Source of the DNA: Nonomuraea sediminis
GTDB lineage: Bacteria; Actinomycetota; Actinomycetes; Streptosporangiales; Streptosporangiaceae
Reading direction: 5' to 3'
DNA: 64,000 nt
Assembly: GCF_018531495.1 (NCBI RefSeq)
Contig: NZ_JAHDTI010000001.1
Location: 1,664,882-1,728,881 of the forward strand
Made by a program: the position numbers and the translations under genes. Positions 26,459-34,806 of this stretch are shown one piece after another. Every line of letters begins with the position of its first letter. Within the stretch, counting starts at the first letter, position 1. Below the pieces are notes generated by a model. That model saw nothing but the letters and a program-made list of their open reading frames with translations, had not been told where the DNA came from and searched no databases.

Positions 26459-28237
26459 TTAGGAGGGGGAGTGGGCGGCGGAGATCCAGGAGGCGTGGAG
26501 GGTGGCGTAGACGCCGGGTTGCTGGACGAGGTCGGCGTGGGGGCCGCGCTGGACGAGGTGGCCGGCGTCGAAGACGAGGACCTCGTCGGCGTTCTCCGCG
26601 GTCGACAGGCGGTGGGCGATCGAGATCGCCGTACGGCCGCGGGTGACGCCTTCCAGGGCGCGTGCCAGCCGGACCTCGGTGGCGGGGTCGACGGCGGAGG
26701 TGGCCTCGTCAAGGAGGAGCAGGTCGGGGTCGGCGAGGTAGGCGCGGGCCAGGGCGACGAGCTGGCGCTCCCCGGCCGACAGCGACTCGCCGCGCTGCCC
26801 GACGGGGGTGTCGAGGCCGGCGGGCAGGCCCTCGAGCCAGTCCGCGAGGCCGAGCTCGGTGAGCGCGAGCTCCATCTCGGCCCGGGTGGCGGACGGCTTG
26901 CCGTACCTGATGTTGTCGGCGAGAGTGCCGTCGAACAGGAACCCGTCCTGCGGGACCATCACGATGCGCTCCCGCAGCGAGGAGAAGCGCACGTCGCGCA
27001 GGTCGTGCCCGTCGATCGTGACGCGGCCCGAGACCGGGTCCATGAGCCGGGTGAGGAGCTTGGCGAAGGTGGTCTTGCCCGAGCCCGTCTCCCCCACGAC
27101 CGCGATGCGGGAGCGTGGCGGGATCCGGAGGGTGACGCCGTGCAGGACGGGCTCGCCGCCGGGGTAGGCGAAGTGGACGTCCTCGAACCCGACCGAGATG
27201 GGGCCGCGCGGCAGCTCGGCGCCGGCGGCGCCGGGGTCGGCCACGTCGGCGGGCGTGTCGATGACGCCGAGGATGCGCCGCCAGCCGGCGACGGCGTTCT
27301 GGGCCTCGTTGAGGACCTCGGTGGCGGTCTGCATGGGCGAGACGAACAGCGTGACGAGGAACAGGAAGGCCACCAGCTCGCCCGCCGAGATGTCGCCCGA
27401 CAGGCCGAGCCGCACGCCGAGCACCACGATGCCGGCGATGGCCAGCGCGGCGACCAGCTCGGTGATGGGGAAGACGAACCCGACGATGGTCTGCGCCCTG
27501 ACCTGGGCGGTCCTGTTGGCGTCGACGGCCGTGTCGATGCGCTCGGCGGTGCGGCGCTCGGCGGCGTAGGCGCGGATGACGGCGGCACCGACGACCGACT
27601 CGCTGACTGCGGCGAGCATGTCGCCGGTGCGCTCGCGGACGGCGGTGTAGGCGCGCGACAGCCACCGCTGGAAGCGCGGCAGCGCGATCGCCAGCGGGAC
27701 GAAGCAGACCCAGACCAGCAGCGTGAGCTGCCAGGAGTAGACGAGCATGAGCACGCTGGCGACGAACAGCTGCCCGAACGCCACGATGATCATCAGCCCG
27801 CCCCACTGCATGAACGTGCTGATCTGGTCGATGTCGTTGGTGACGCGGGAGACCAGCGCGCCGCGGCGCTCGCTGTTCTGGGTGAGCACCGACAGGTCGT
27901 GCACGTGGCGGAAGCCGCGCACCCGCAGCGTCGCCAGCGACGACTCGGTCGCCCGATAAAGCCGAACATTCATGACATATCCGCACAAGGCGGTGACCAC
28001 CACGGCAACCGCGCACAGTGCCACAGCTCGTGAAATATACGGAAGATCTGGGACGCCGGATTTGAGCCCGGTGTCGATCGTCTGCTGCACCGCCACGGGC
28101 ACGATGATCTTGCCCACGGTGGCGATCACCGCGAGCAGCAGCGTGCCGACGAGCCCCTTGCGGAACTCGGGCGTCATCGACAGGCCGCGCCTGATCGTGG
28201 CCAGCGCGGAGCGCTCGGTGTTCTGGGCGATACTCAC
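26459..28237 (-). CDS. heterodimeric ABC exporter, catalytic subunit
   Basis: 592 residues from GTG 28237, which overlaps the stop of the partner gene (GTGA). An N-terminal six-helix exporter domain with an EXE-type loop is followed by a nucleotide-binding domain: Walker A VVGETGSGKTT, signature LSAGERQLVALARAYL, Walker B LLLLDEATSAVDP with the catalytic Glu, and switch His in SIAHRLST. The signature is LSAGE rather than LSGGQ, which by analogy with TM287/288 would complete the degenerate site with the partner's Walker motifs. The pair probably exports a drug, lipid or peptide. No substrate clue is adjacent. Confidence 0.9.
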   Translation of the reverse strand: MSIAQNTERSALATIRRGLSMTPEFRKGLVGTLLLAVIATVGKIIVPVAVQQTIDTGLKSGVPDLPYISRAVALCAVAVVVTALCGYVMNVRLYRATESSLATLRVRGFRHVHDLSVLTQNSERRGALVSRVTNDIDQISTFMQWGGLMIIVAFGQLFVASVLMLVYSWQLTLLVWVCFVPLAIALPRFQRWLSRAYTAVRERTGDMLAAVSESVVGAAVIRAYAAERRTAERIDTAVDANRTAQVRAQTIVGFVFPITELVAALAIAGIVVLGVRLGLSGDISAGELVAFLFLVTLFVSPMQTATEVLNEAQNAVAGWRRILGVIDTPADVADPGAAGAELPRGPISVGFEDVHFAYPGGEPVLHGVTLRIPPRSRIAVVGETGSGKTTFAKLLTRLMDPVSGRVTIDGHDLRDVRFSSLRERIVMVPQDGFLFDGTLADNIRYGKPSATRAEMELALTELGLADWLEGLPAGLDTPVGQRGESLSAGERQLVALARAYLADPDLLLLDEATSAVDPATEVRLARALEGVTRGRTAISIAHRLSTAENADEVLVFDAGHLVQRGPHADLVQQPGVYATLHASWISAAHSPS

Positions 28238-30030
28238 GCGGTGACCTCCTCTTCTGCCTCGATCGCGGCCCTCTCGACCTCTTCGCGTTCGTAGGCGGTG
28301 ACCAGATTGCGGTAGCCCTCGCAGCGTTCGAGCAGCTCCTCGTGGGTTCCCCGGTCGGCGACGCGGCCGCGTTCCAGGAAGACGACCTCGTCGGCGAGCG
28401 CGATCGTGGCCATCCGGTAGGCGACGACCACCACGCTGGCGGCCGAGTCGCGAAGCCCGTGCAGGATCCTGGCCTCGACCTGCGGGTCCACGCTGGAGGT
28501 CGCGTCGTCGAGTATCAGCAGCCGCGGCCCGCGCACCAGCGCGCGGGCCAGGGCCAGCCGCTGCCGCTGCCCGCCTGACAGGGTGGCGCCGCGCTCCCCC
28601 ACCCGGGTGTCGAGCCCGTTGCCGAGCCGCCCGACGAACCCCTCGGCCTGGGCCAGCCGCAGCGCCGCCCACACCTGCTCGTCGGAGACCTCCAGGTCGA
28701 GCGCGACGTTGCCGCGCACGGTGTCGTCGAACAGGAACGTCTGCTGCAGCACCAGCGCCGCCGACCCGGCGACCTCGCCGTAGGCGAGCTCGCGCAGGTC
28801 CATCCCGTCAAGCCGCACGGCTCCCGACAGCGGGTCGACGAGCCGCACCAGCAGCTGCACCAGCGTGGACTTGCCCGACCCCGTGGGCCCGACCAGGGCG
28901 ACGGTACGGCCGGGCCGTACCTCGAACCCGATGTCGTGGAGCACCTCGGTCTCCCCGTAGGCATAGGAGACGCCGGAGACCTCCAGGGCGGCGGGTTCCG
29001 CGGAGGCCGCGGCGACCGGGCCGTACGACATCGAGCCCGACGCCTCGAGCACGGCCTGCACCCGCGTCCAGCCGACCACGCTGCGCGGCAGCTCGGCCAG
29101 CACCCAGCCGAGCGCCCTGATCGGGAAGGACAGCAACGTGAACAGGTAGGCGACCTGGATCAGCTCGCCGGAGTCGATCGACCGGGTCGACAGCCGCAGC
29201 GCGCCCACCGCCAGCACGATCAGCACCCCCAGGGTGGGCAGCGCCTCGAGCAGCGGGTCGAACAGCCCGCGCACCCGCCCGACGGCGATGTTGGCGTCGC
29301 GCAACTCGTGCGCCCGCCGCTGGAAACGCTCGGTCTCCTCACCCTCGCGGCCGAGCGTCTTGACGACCAGCGCGCCGTCGAAGCTCTCGTGCGCGATCTC
29401 ACTGACCTCGGCGCGCAGCTGCTGCGCCCTGGTCGCCAACGGGCTGAGCCTGCGCTGATAGATGAGGTTCAGTACGGCTATCGCCGGAAAGATCAGGAAG
29501 CCGACCAGCGCGAGCACGGGGTCGGTCAGCAGCATCCCGATGGCCGCGGTGAACAGCATGACGATCACGCCCACGGCCATCGGCAGCGGCGCGAGCGGCG
29601 CCCAGGCGGCCTCGGCGTCGGCGCTGGCGTTGGACAGCAGCTGGCCGGTCGGGTGCTGGTGGTGCCACGACAGGGGCAGGCGCAGGTACTGCTTGGTGAC
29701 GTCCCGGCGGGAGCGGGCCTGCATGCGGTACTGCAGCACGCCGGCGAAGATCCGCCGGCCTCCCACGCCGAACGCCTTCAGCAGCGCGGTGCCCATGATC
29801 AGCAGGACGCCGGTCCACAGTGCGCCCGTGCCCGTCTCCCCCTTGCTGAAGGCGGGCAGGATCACGTTCTGCGTGGCCCAGCCGAGCGCCCACGCGGAGG
29901 CGACCGTCATGCCGCCGTAGAGTCCGCTGGCCAGCACGGCCACGGCGAACACCGCTTTCTCTGTGCGGATGGCCACCCCAAGGACGCCGAGTCCTTGACG
30001 CATCACGGCCGAGGTGACCTTGCTCGCCAC
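28234..30030 (-). CDS. heterodimeric ABC exporter, degenerate-site subunit
   Basis: 598 residues, GTG start at 30030. Exporter transmembrane domain (about 20-320) then an NBD with Walker A GPTGSGKST and a perfect signature [15 protein letters not shown]. Walker B reads LLILDDATSSVDP, with Asp in place of the catalytic Glu, and the switch loop has Tyr instead of His (VVAYRMAT). These substitutions mark the non-hydrolysing site of asymmetric exporters. The intact signature of this chain should complete the active site of the partner. This gene is first in the operon and is followed by the partner with a four-base overlap. Confidence 0.9.
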   Translation of the reverse strand: MASKVTSAVMRQGLGVLGVAIRTEKAVFAVAVLASGLYGGMTVASAWALGWATQNVILPAFSKGETGTGALWTGVLLIMGTALLKAFGVGGRRIFAGVLQYRMQARSRRDVTKQYLRLPLSWHHQHPTGQLLSNASADAEAAWAPLAPLPMAVGVIVMLFTAAIGMLLTDPVLALVGFLIFPAIAVLNLIYQRRLSPLATRAQQLRAEVSEIAHESFDGALVVKTLGREGEETERFQRRAHELRDANIAVGRVRGLFDPLLEALPTLGVLIVLAVGALRLSTRSIDSGELIQVAYLFTLLSFPIRALGWVLAELPRSVVGWTRVQAVLEASGSMSYGPVAAASAEPAALEVSGVSYAYGETEVLHDIGFEVRPGRTVALVGPTGSGKSTLVQLLVRLVDPLSGAVRLDGMDLRELAYGEVAGSAALVLQQTFLFDDTVRGNVALDLEVSDEQVWAALRLAQAEGFVGRLGNGLDTRVGERGATLSGGQRQRLALARALVRGPRLLILDDATSSVDPQVEARILHGLRDSAASVVVVAYRMATIALADEVVFLERGRVADRGTHEELLERCEGYRNLVTAYEREEVERAAIEAEEEVTA

Positions 30031-30121
30031 GCGCGGGGATTCCCTTCAAAGTTGGACATGTCTACCTATGTCCCTATCACGGCCGATCACCTCCTTATTC
30101 CCCTTGGTTAAGCTGAACCAC

Positions 30122-30751
30122 GTGACATACGCCCGCGAGGAACGCTCCGCGCTCTGTGACCTGTTCGATCAGCTGGGCCCGGAGGCGCCGACGCTCTGCA
30201 CGGGCTGGAGCACCTATGACCTGGCCGCACACCTGGTGCTGCGCGAGCGCAGACTGGACGCGGCCGCCGGGATCGCGCTCAAGCCGCTGGCCGGCTACAC
30301 CGCCTCCGTCCAGCAGGGACTGAAGGCCAAGCACCCGTATCAGGAGCTCGTCGGCATGGTCCGCTCCCCCGGCGGGCCGTACGGGGTGCTGCCCTTCCTC
30401 GACGACGCGGTCAACACGCTGGAGTACCTCGTCCACCACGAGGACGTGCGCCGCGCCCAGCCCGGCTGGCAGCCGCGCGAACTGCCCGCCGGGCTCCAGG
30501 ACCTCATCTGGAAGCGGGTCTCGGCGATGGGCAGGCTGACGCTGCGCCGCTCGCCGGTGGGCGTGGTGCTGCACCGCCGCGGCGGCGGCGTGGCGCTCGG
30601 CGGCCCGTCGGGCGGGCCCAAGGTGGAGGTCTCAGGCGAGCCCGCCGAACTTCTCCTGTTCTGCTTCGGCCGCCAGGACCACGCCAAGGTGGACCTGTCG
30701 GGCGACGAGGAGCAGGTGGCGCGGCTACGGAGCGCCGTCCTCGGCATATAG
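30122..30751 (+). CDS. TIGR03085-family metal-binding protein
   Basis: 209 residues from GTG 30122. The N-terminal half is a DinB/maleylpyruvate-isomerase-like four-helix bundle: ERSALCDLFDQLGPEAPTLCTGWSTYDLAAHLVLRERR, with a His in AAHLVLRE and a further pair in VHHEDVRRAQPGW that would bind a metal. The family is common in actinobacteria, and thiol-dependent chemistry with mycothiol is suspected for relatives, but no reaction is known for this one. The 3' end overlaps the convergent MerR gene by 27 bases. Confidence 0.83.
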   Translation: MTYAREERSALCDLFDQLGPEAPTLCTGWSTYDLAAHLVLRERRLDAAAGIALKPLAGYTASVQQGLKAKHPYQELVGMVRSPGGPYGVLPFLDDAVNTLEYLVHHEDVRRAQPGWQPRELPAGLQDLIWKRVSAMGRLTLRRSPVGVVLHRRGGGVALGGPSGGPKVEVSGEPAELLLFCFGRQDHAKVDLSGDEEQVARLRSAVLGI

Positions 30752-31363
30752 CGGCGCCGCCACGCTGGCCTGGGCCATCCGGCGCAGCGCGGCGATGAGC
30801 GTGTCGCCCAACGCGGTGCCGATCACGACGATCTCCACGGCCCGCTCCCGGTCGGCGGGGTCGCCCAGCACCCGCATGTCCGTCTCGGCGATGCGCTCGG
30901 CCGCCTCGGCGTAACCGTCGAGGGCGGCGATCATGTCGTGCCGCCCGATCTCGTCCAGCGTGGCCAGCACGCCGACGACCGTGCGGTAGGCGCTGCTGGG
31001 CACCGCGCCCTTCCAGCCGCGCCTGGCGACCATCTCCGCGACGGCCTGCTCGGCGCCGGTCACGTGCGGGCCGGGCCGTACGTCCCTGCGCTGGGTGACG
31101 GTGCCCTGGGCCTCGCCCATCAGGTGGTACAGGCTCATCTCGGGGTTGTCGAGGTGGCCGACCAGTTCCCTGATGACCGCGATGGACAGGTCGCCGTACT
31201 CGGCCAGGGCTCGCACGAGCTTGAGCCTGCGCACGTGCCCGTCGTCGTAGTCGGCCTGGTTGCGGCCGGTCGGCCGGCCTGGAGCGACGAGCCCCTCCCG
31301 CATGTAGTACTTGATCGTCGGGATCGGGATGCCCGTCTCCTCGCTCAGCTCCGCCATCCGCAC
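30725..31363 (-). CDS. MerR-family regulator
   Basis: 212 residues. The N-terminal winged HTH (MAELSEETGIPIPTIKYYMREGLV, then RRLKLVRALAEYGDLSIAVIRELVGHLD) is MerR-like. The C-terminal 120 residues resemble the all-helical ligand domain found on some actinobacterial MerR proteins and contain no metal-binding cysteines, so a metal role is unlikely. Start is GTG 31363 or ATG 31357. It is divergent from a two-gene membrane operon across 90 bases holding inverted repeats, so it probably regulates that operon. Confidence 0.85.
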   Translation of the reverse strand: MRMAELSEETGIPIPTIKYYMREGLVAPGRPTGRNQADYDDGHVRRLKLVRALAEYGDLSIAVIRELVGHLDNPEMSLYHLMGEAQGTVTQRRDVRPGPHVTGAEQAVAEMVARRGWKGAVPSSAYRTVVGVLATLDEIGRHDMIAALDGYAEAAERIAETDMRVLGDPADRERAVEIVVIGTALGDTLIAALRRMAQASVAAPLYAEDGAP

Positions 31364-31392
31364 GTTTTCACTCTCCCTCTTGCCGTTCGTGG

Positions 31393-31428
31393 ATAGCTTA
31401 GCTATAGATAGTGATAAGTGGCACTATC
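31393..31428. promoter_or_regulatory. operator cluster between MerR gene and membrane operon
   Basis: Two inverted repeats stand side by side: ATAGC/GCTAT (31393-31397 and 31401-31405) and GATAGTG/CACTATC (31407-31413 and 31422-31428). A further CACTATC half-site follows at 31429-31435, allowing a shared base. The stretch is strikingly AT-rich for this genome and sits between divergent start codons. It fits a MerR-type promoter, but I could not assign -35 and -10 boxes with confidence. Confidence 0.6.
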
Positions 31429-31453
31429 CACTATCCATCAACCGGAGGCCGGA

Positions 31454-32356
31454 ATGCTGAGATGGCACCGCCCGCTCATGCTCTTCGCAGGAACCATGGC
31501 CGCCTGCGGACTCGTGTTCCTCGTCCTGTTCCTCGTCGACGGACGGCAGCTCGACGGCCTGTCGCTCTGGGCCAAGCCGCTGAAATTCGCGATCTCCCTC
31601 GCCATCTACTCCTTCACCTGGGCCTGGCTGCTGCAGTTACAGCACAGGGCGCGGCGGACGAGCTGGTGGACGGGCACCGCGCTGGCCGTGGCCGGCCTCG
31701 GCGAGATCGCGATCATCGCCTTCCAGGCGGCCCGCGGCCACCGCAGCCACTTCAACCAGTCCACCGAGCTCGACGGCAACCTGTGGAAGCTGATGGGCAT
31801 CACCATCGGCGTCCTGATGGTCGCCAACATCGTCGGCGCGATCCTCGTGGCCCTTGAGCGCCAGGCCGACCGGGTCTCCACATGGACCGTCAGGATCGGG
31901 CTGCTCATCTCCACGATCGGCCTCGCCGCCGGCGCGCTCATGCTCGGCCCCAAGCCAGGCCAGAACCTCGACATCGCGGTCGGCGCGCACTCGGTCGGCC
32001 TGCCCGACGGCGGCCCGGGCCTGCCGCTGCTCGGCTGGAGCACGGTCGGCGGCGACCTGCGCATCCCCCACTTCGTCGGCATGCACGCCCTGCAGCTGCT
32101 CCCGCTGCTCGGCCTGGCCCTGGCCGCGCTGGCCCGACGCGTCCCCACACTGGCAGACGAGACCGTACGGCTGCGCCTGGTCGGCGTCGCGGGCGGCCTC
32201 TACGCCGGGATCGTGGCGCTGACCCTGTGGCAGGCCGAGCGCGGCCAGCCGCTGATCCACCCGGACGCCGCCACCCTGGCCGCCGCCGTCCTCCTCGTGG
32301 TCGCGGCCCTGGTGGCCGCGGCCGTCTCCCTCAGAAAGAAGGTCATGGTCCCGTGA
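31454..32356 (+). CDS. integral membrane protein of unknown function
   Basis: 300 residues from ATG 31454, GGAGG six bases upstream. About eight hydrophobic segments; motifs include PLKFAISLAIYSFTWAWLL, GNLWKLMGITIG and RIPHFVGMHALQLLPLLGLALA. The HxxGxHxxQ-like element may hold buried histidines. Codon 62 is TTA. I cannot place the family by name. Its stop overlaps the start of the ABA4-like gene (GTGA), so the two probably act together under the divergent MerR regulator. Confidence 0.75.
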   Translation: MLRWHRPLMLFAGTMAACGLVFLVLFLVDGRQLDGLSLWAKPLKFAISLAIYSFTWAWLLQLQHRARRTSWWTGTALAVAGLGEIAIIAFQAARGHRSHFNQSTELDGNLWKLMGITIGVLMVANIVGAILVALERQADRVSTWTVRIGLLISTIGLAAGALMLGPKPGQNLDIAVGAHSVGLPDGGPGLPLLGWSTVGGDLRIPHFVGMHALQLLPLLGLALAALARRVPTLADETVRLRLVGVAGGLYAGIVALTLWQAERGQPLIHPDAATLAAAVLLVVAALVAAAVSLRKKVMVP

Positions 32357-32823
32357 GCACCTCGTCCTGGTTCAGCCTCAGCTTCTACCTGGCCGCGCCC
32401 TTCTGGGCGCTGATGATCCTGGCGCCCACCTGGAAGGTGACGCGCAGGATCGCCGGATCGCCGCTGATCGTGCTGCCCGCGCTGGCGGTCAACCTGGTGC
32501 TGCTGCTGCCGCTGTTCGCCGACTTCTGGCCGGTGGTGAGCCGGCCGTCGCTGGCGGGGCTGCAGCACCTGGTCTCGAGCCCGGAGGCGCTGACGGCGCT
32601 GTGGGCCCAGATCATCGCCTGGGACCTGTTCCTCGGCCGGTGGATCTACCTCGACAGCCGCGAGCGTGGCGTCCATCCCCTGCTCATGGCCCCGGTCATG
32701 GTGCTGACCATCCTGCTGTCACCCCTGGGGTTCCCGCTGTACCTCGCGATCCGGCTCGCCTATCGCCAGAATTCCGGCGTGGCAGGGGCTACAGCCAGAC
32801 CTGTTGGCCGTACCATGGCTTAG
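32353..32823 (+). CDS. ABA4-like (DUF4281) membrane protein
   Basis: 156 residues from GTG 32353. Four hydrophobic helices and the diagnostic IIAWDLFLGRWIYLDSRERGVH match the ABA4 family. The plant founder is needed for neoxanthin synthesis from violaxanthin. In bacteria the family occurs without that pathway and its role is unknown. It is translationally coupled to the membrane protein before it. No carotenoid genes are nearby, so a carotenoid role should not be assumed. Confidence 0.85.
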   Translation: MSTSSWFSLSFYLAAPFWALMILAPTWKVTRRIAGSPLIVLPALAVNLVLLLPLFADFWPVVSRPSLAGLQHLVSSPEALTALWAQIIAWDLFLGRWIYLDSRERGVHPLLMAPVMVLTILLSPLGFPLYLAIRLAYRQNSGVAGATARPVGRTMA

Positions 32824-32852
32824 GAAAGACGCCCCCCGGTTAAGATCAAGAA

Positions 32853-32869
32853 CATCTTCATAGAAGATG
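32853..32869. promoter_or_regulatory. 17-bp palindrome upstream of the 53-residue membrane protein
   Basis: Perfect arms CATCTTC (32853-32859) and GAAGATG (32863-32869) around ATA, 30 bases after the ABA4-like stop and 58 bases before ATG 32928. The seven-pair stem is weak in GC and has no T-tract, so an operator is more likely than a terminator. Confidence 0.5.
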
Positions 32870-32927
32870 CCAGTGATCGCCCAGATCCGGGTATATACGG
32901 CTGGGAATGGACTGCAGGAGGCCCCCC

Positions 32928-33089
32928 ATGCAGGTCAAAAAGGTGCTCACCTACGTTCTCGTCGCGTTCGTGGTCTTCTACCTTTTCACCCGGCCGGCCC
33001 AGGCCGCCAACGCGGTCAACGGCGTGTTCAACGGAATCGTGCAAGGCGCCAACCAGTTGGCTGTCTTCTTTACGAATGTGCTGACCTGA
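32928..33089 (+). CDS. small secreted or membrane protein, 53 aa
   Basis: Starts at ATG 32928 with GGAGG six bases upstream; ATG 32907 in the same frame lacks such a site. MQVKKVLTYVLVAFVVFYLFTRPAQAANAVNG looks like a signal peptide or anchor with a possible cleavage after AQA. The remaining 25 or so residues (VFNGIVQGANQLAVFFTNVL) form an amphipathic, hydrophobic helix with no charged residue. Such short secreted helical peptides occur widely in Streptosporangiales as far as I know, without known function. It stands alone with its own palindrome. Confidence 0.7.
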   Translation: MQVKKVLTYVLVAFVVFYLFTRPAQAANAVNGVFNGIVQGANQLAVFFTNVLT

Positions 33090-33127
33090 TGCTTCCGTAG
33101 GCTGCCGGATCGTGCTACGCAGACAGG

Positions 33128-34489
33128 ATGAGAGATCGTCCAGGCGTGGCTAAGATCCATCAGCCTGACCCCAACGTCCGGCGCATTCTCGAGCGCGCCG
33201 AGCTCGAGGGCATCGAGCTGATCCGCTTTCTGTACGCCGACCACGGTGGCGTGATCCGTGGCAAGGCGGCGTCCCGGTCGAGGCTGGCCGAGCGGCTCGG
33301 CACCGGGATCGGGCACACGGTGGCCATGATGGCGATGAACATGCTCGACCAGCTCCAGGAGGTCGAGCACATGGGCCCCGTCGGCGAGGTGCGGATCGTC
33401 CCCGATCCGGCGACGTACGTCCCTCTCCCCCACGCGCCCGGTGCTGCGGCGATGCTGTCGGATCTGCGTCTCCAGGACGGCTCGCCGTGGGAGGCCTGCT
33501 CGCGCACCTTCCTCAAGGACGCCGTGACCGCGCTGGCCGCCGAGGGCTACACCCTGATGGCGGCCTTCGAGCCGGAGTTCACGCTCGGGCGCCGGCTGCC
33601 CGACCCGGCCGGCGGCCCCGACCGGCTGGTGCCGCTCGACGATTCCCTCTGCTACGCCAACGCCGGGTTCGACATCGCGCACGACTACACGATGAAGCTG
33701 ATCCGCGCGCTCGAGACGATGGGCCTGCGCGTCGAGCACTACCACCCCGAGCTCGGCCCCGGCCAGCAGGAACTGTCGGTACGGCACGCCCCGGCGTTGC
33801 GCGCGGCCGACAACCACGTGCTCTACCGCGAGACCGTCCGCGGTGTGGCCATGCGGATGTCGATGTGGGCGTCGCTGGCGCCCAAGCCGCTGGCCGACCA
33901 GGCGGGCAACGGCGCCCACCTGCACCTGTCGCTGTGGAACGACACACGCAACCTGTTCGAGGAGGGCAGCCAGGTCCGCGACTGGTTCATCGGCGGCCTG
34001 CTCGCCCACCTGCCCGCGCTGACGGCGCTGACCTGCGGCAGCGTCAACAGCTTCCGCCGCCTGGGGCCGCGCATGTGGGCGAGCGCCTACGCCGTCTACG
34101 GCCCCGACAACAGGGAGGCGGCGGTCCGGATCTGCTCACCGCTCGGCGAGACCGGCGAGCCGAACCTGGAGCTGAAGCCCTCCGACTCCTCCGCCAACCC
34201 CTACCTGTCGCTGGGCGCGGTCATCCACGCCGGCCTCGACGGCGTCCGCCGCAAGCTCGACCCCGGCGACCCGGTCGACGTCGACCCCGACACGCGTCCC
34301 GGGCAGTACCCGCCGCTGCCGCGCTCGCTCGAGCAGGCGCTGGACGCCCTGGAGGCCGACGAGATGCTGATGGAGGCCCTGGGCCCGCTGCGGCGCAGCG
34401 CGTACCTGGCCGTCAAGCGCTCGGAGGCGGCGGCCTTCGCCGCGAAGGACCCCTCCTACGAGCTGTTCCATCACATGCGGGTGTTCTAG
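33128..34489 (+). CDS. glutamine synthetase-like ligase (GlnA family)
   Basis: 453 residues. ATP-grasp-like GS fold with MAAFEPEFTL, HPELGPGQQELSV, GNGAHLHLSLWND and SVNSFRRLGPRMWASAYAVYGPDNREAAVRI. The last conserved box reads NLELKPSDSSANPYLSLG: the Glu of the E-x-R substrate pair is kept but the Arg is Lys. There is no adenylylation-site motif of GlnA1. Relatives in Streptomyces (GlnA3, GlnA4) glutamylate polyamines or ethanolamine rather than ammonia, so an amine ligase is likely. Substrate is inferred. ATG 33128 is used; GTG 33146 is an alternative. Its stop overlaps that of the convergent NTF2-like gene in CTAG. Confidence 0.82.
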   Translation: MRDRPGVAKIHQPDPNVRRILERAELEGIELIRFLYADHGGVIRGKAASRSRLAERLGTGIGHTVAMMAMNMLDQLQEVEHMGPVGEVRIVPDPATYVPLPHAPGAAAMLSDLRLQDGSPWEACSRTFLKDAVTALAAEGYTLMAAFEPEFTLGRRLPDPAGGPDRLVPLDDSLCYANAGFDIAHDYTMKLIRALETMGLRVEHYHPELGPGQQELSVRHAPALRAADNHVLYRETVRGVAMRMSMWASLAPKPLADQAGNGAHLHLSLWNDTRNLFEEGSQVRDWFIGGLLAHLPALTALTCGSVNSFRRLGPRMWASAYAVYGPDNREAAVRICSPLGETGEPNLELKPSDSSANPYLSLGAVIHAGLDGVRRKLDPGDPVDVDPDTRPGQYPPLPRSLEQALDALEADEMLMEALGPLRRSAYLAVKRSEAAAFAAKDPSYELFHHMRVF

Positions 34490-34806
34490 GCCTGGCCCGT
34501 CTCGAAGCGGGTGATCTTTCCGTTCCTGACCTCGAAGCGCCAGTGGGTCTTCATCTCGCCCCAGGTGTCGTTGCGGAAGCGCACCAGCATGCCGAGCCCG
34601 TCCTGGTCCTGGGTCTCGATGACGAAGCGGCCGTTGACGTCGAAGATCTCTTTGTCGATCCACGGGCCGAGGTCGCGCTCGACGTCGTCGTCGGACATGG
34701 TGGCGTTCGGTGCCAGGATCGCGGCGAACGCGACCCTGTCACCGTTGTTGATCGCGTCGATCGCCTCGGCGACCACCGGGTTGTTCGAGTTCATGCCGCG
34801 GTTCAT
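34486..34806 (-). CDS. NTF2-like (SnoaL-type) small protein
   Basis: 106 residues. The sequence [37 protein letters not shown] followed by [18 protein letters not shown] is typical of the cone-shaped NTF2 fold. ATG 34806 overlaps the hisF stop (ATGA), favouring it over ATG 34794, and makes this the last gene of the his operon. Members can be enzymes or binding proteins, and no catalytic residues are recognisable here. Confidence 0.72.
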   Translation of the reverse strand: MNRGMNSNNPVVAEAIDAINNGDRVAFAAILAPNATMSDDDVERDLGPWIDKEIFDVNGRFVIETQDQDGLGMLVRFRNDTWGEMKTHWRFEVRNGKITRFETGQA

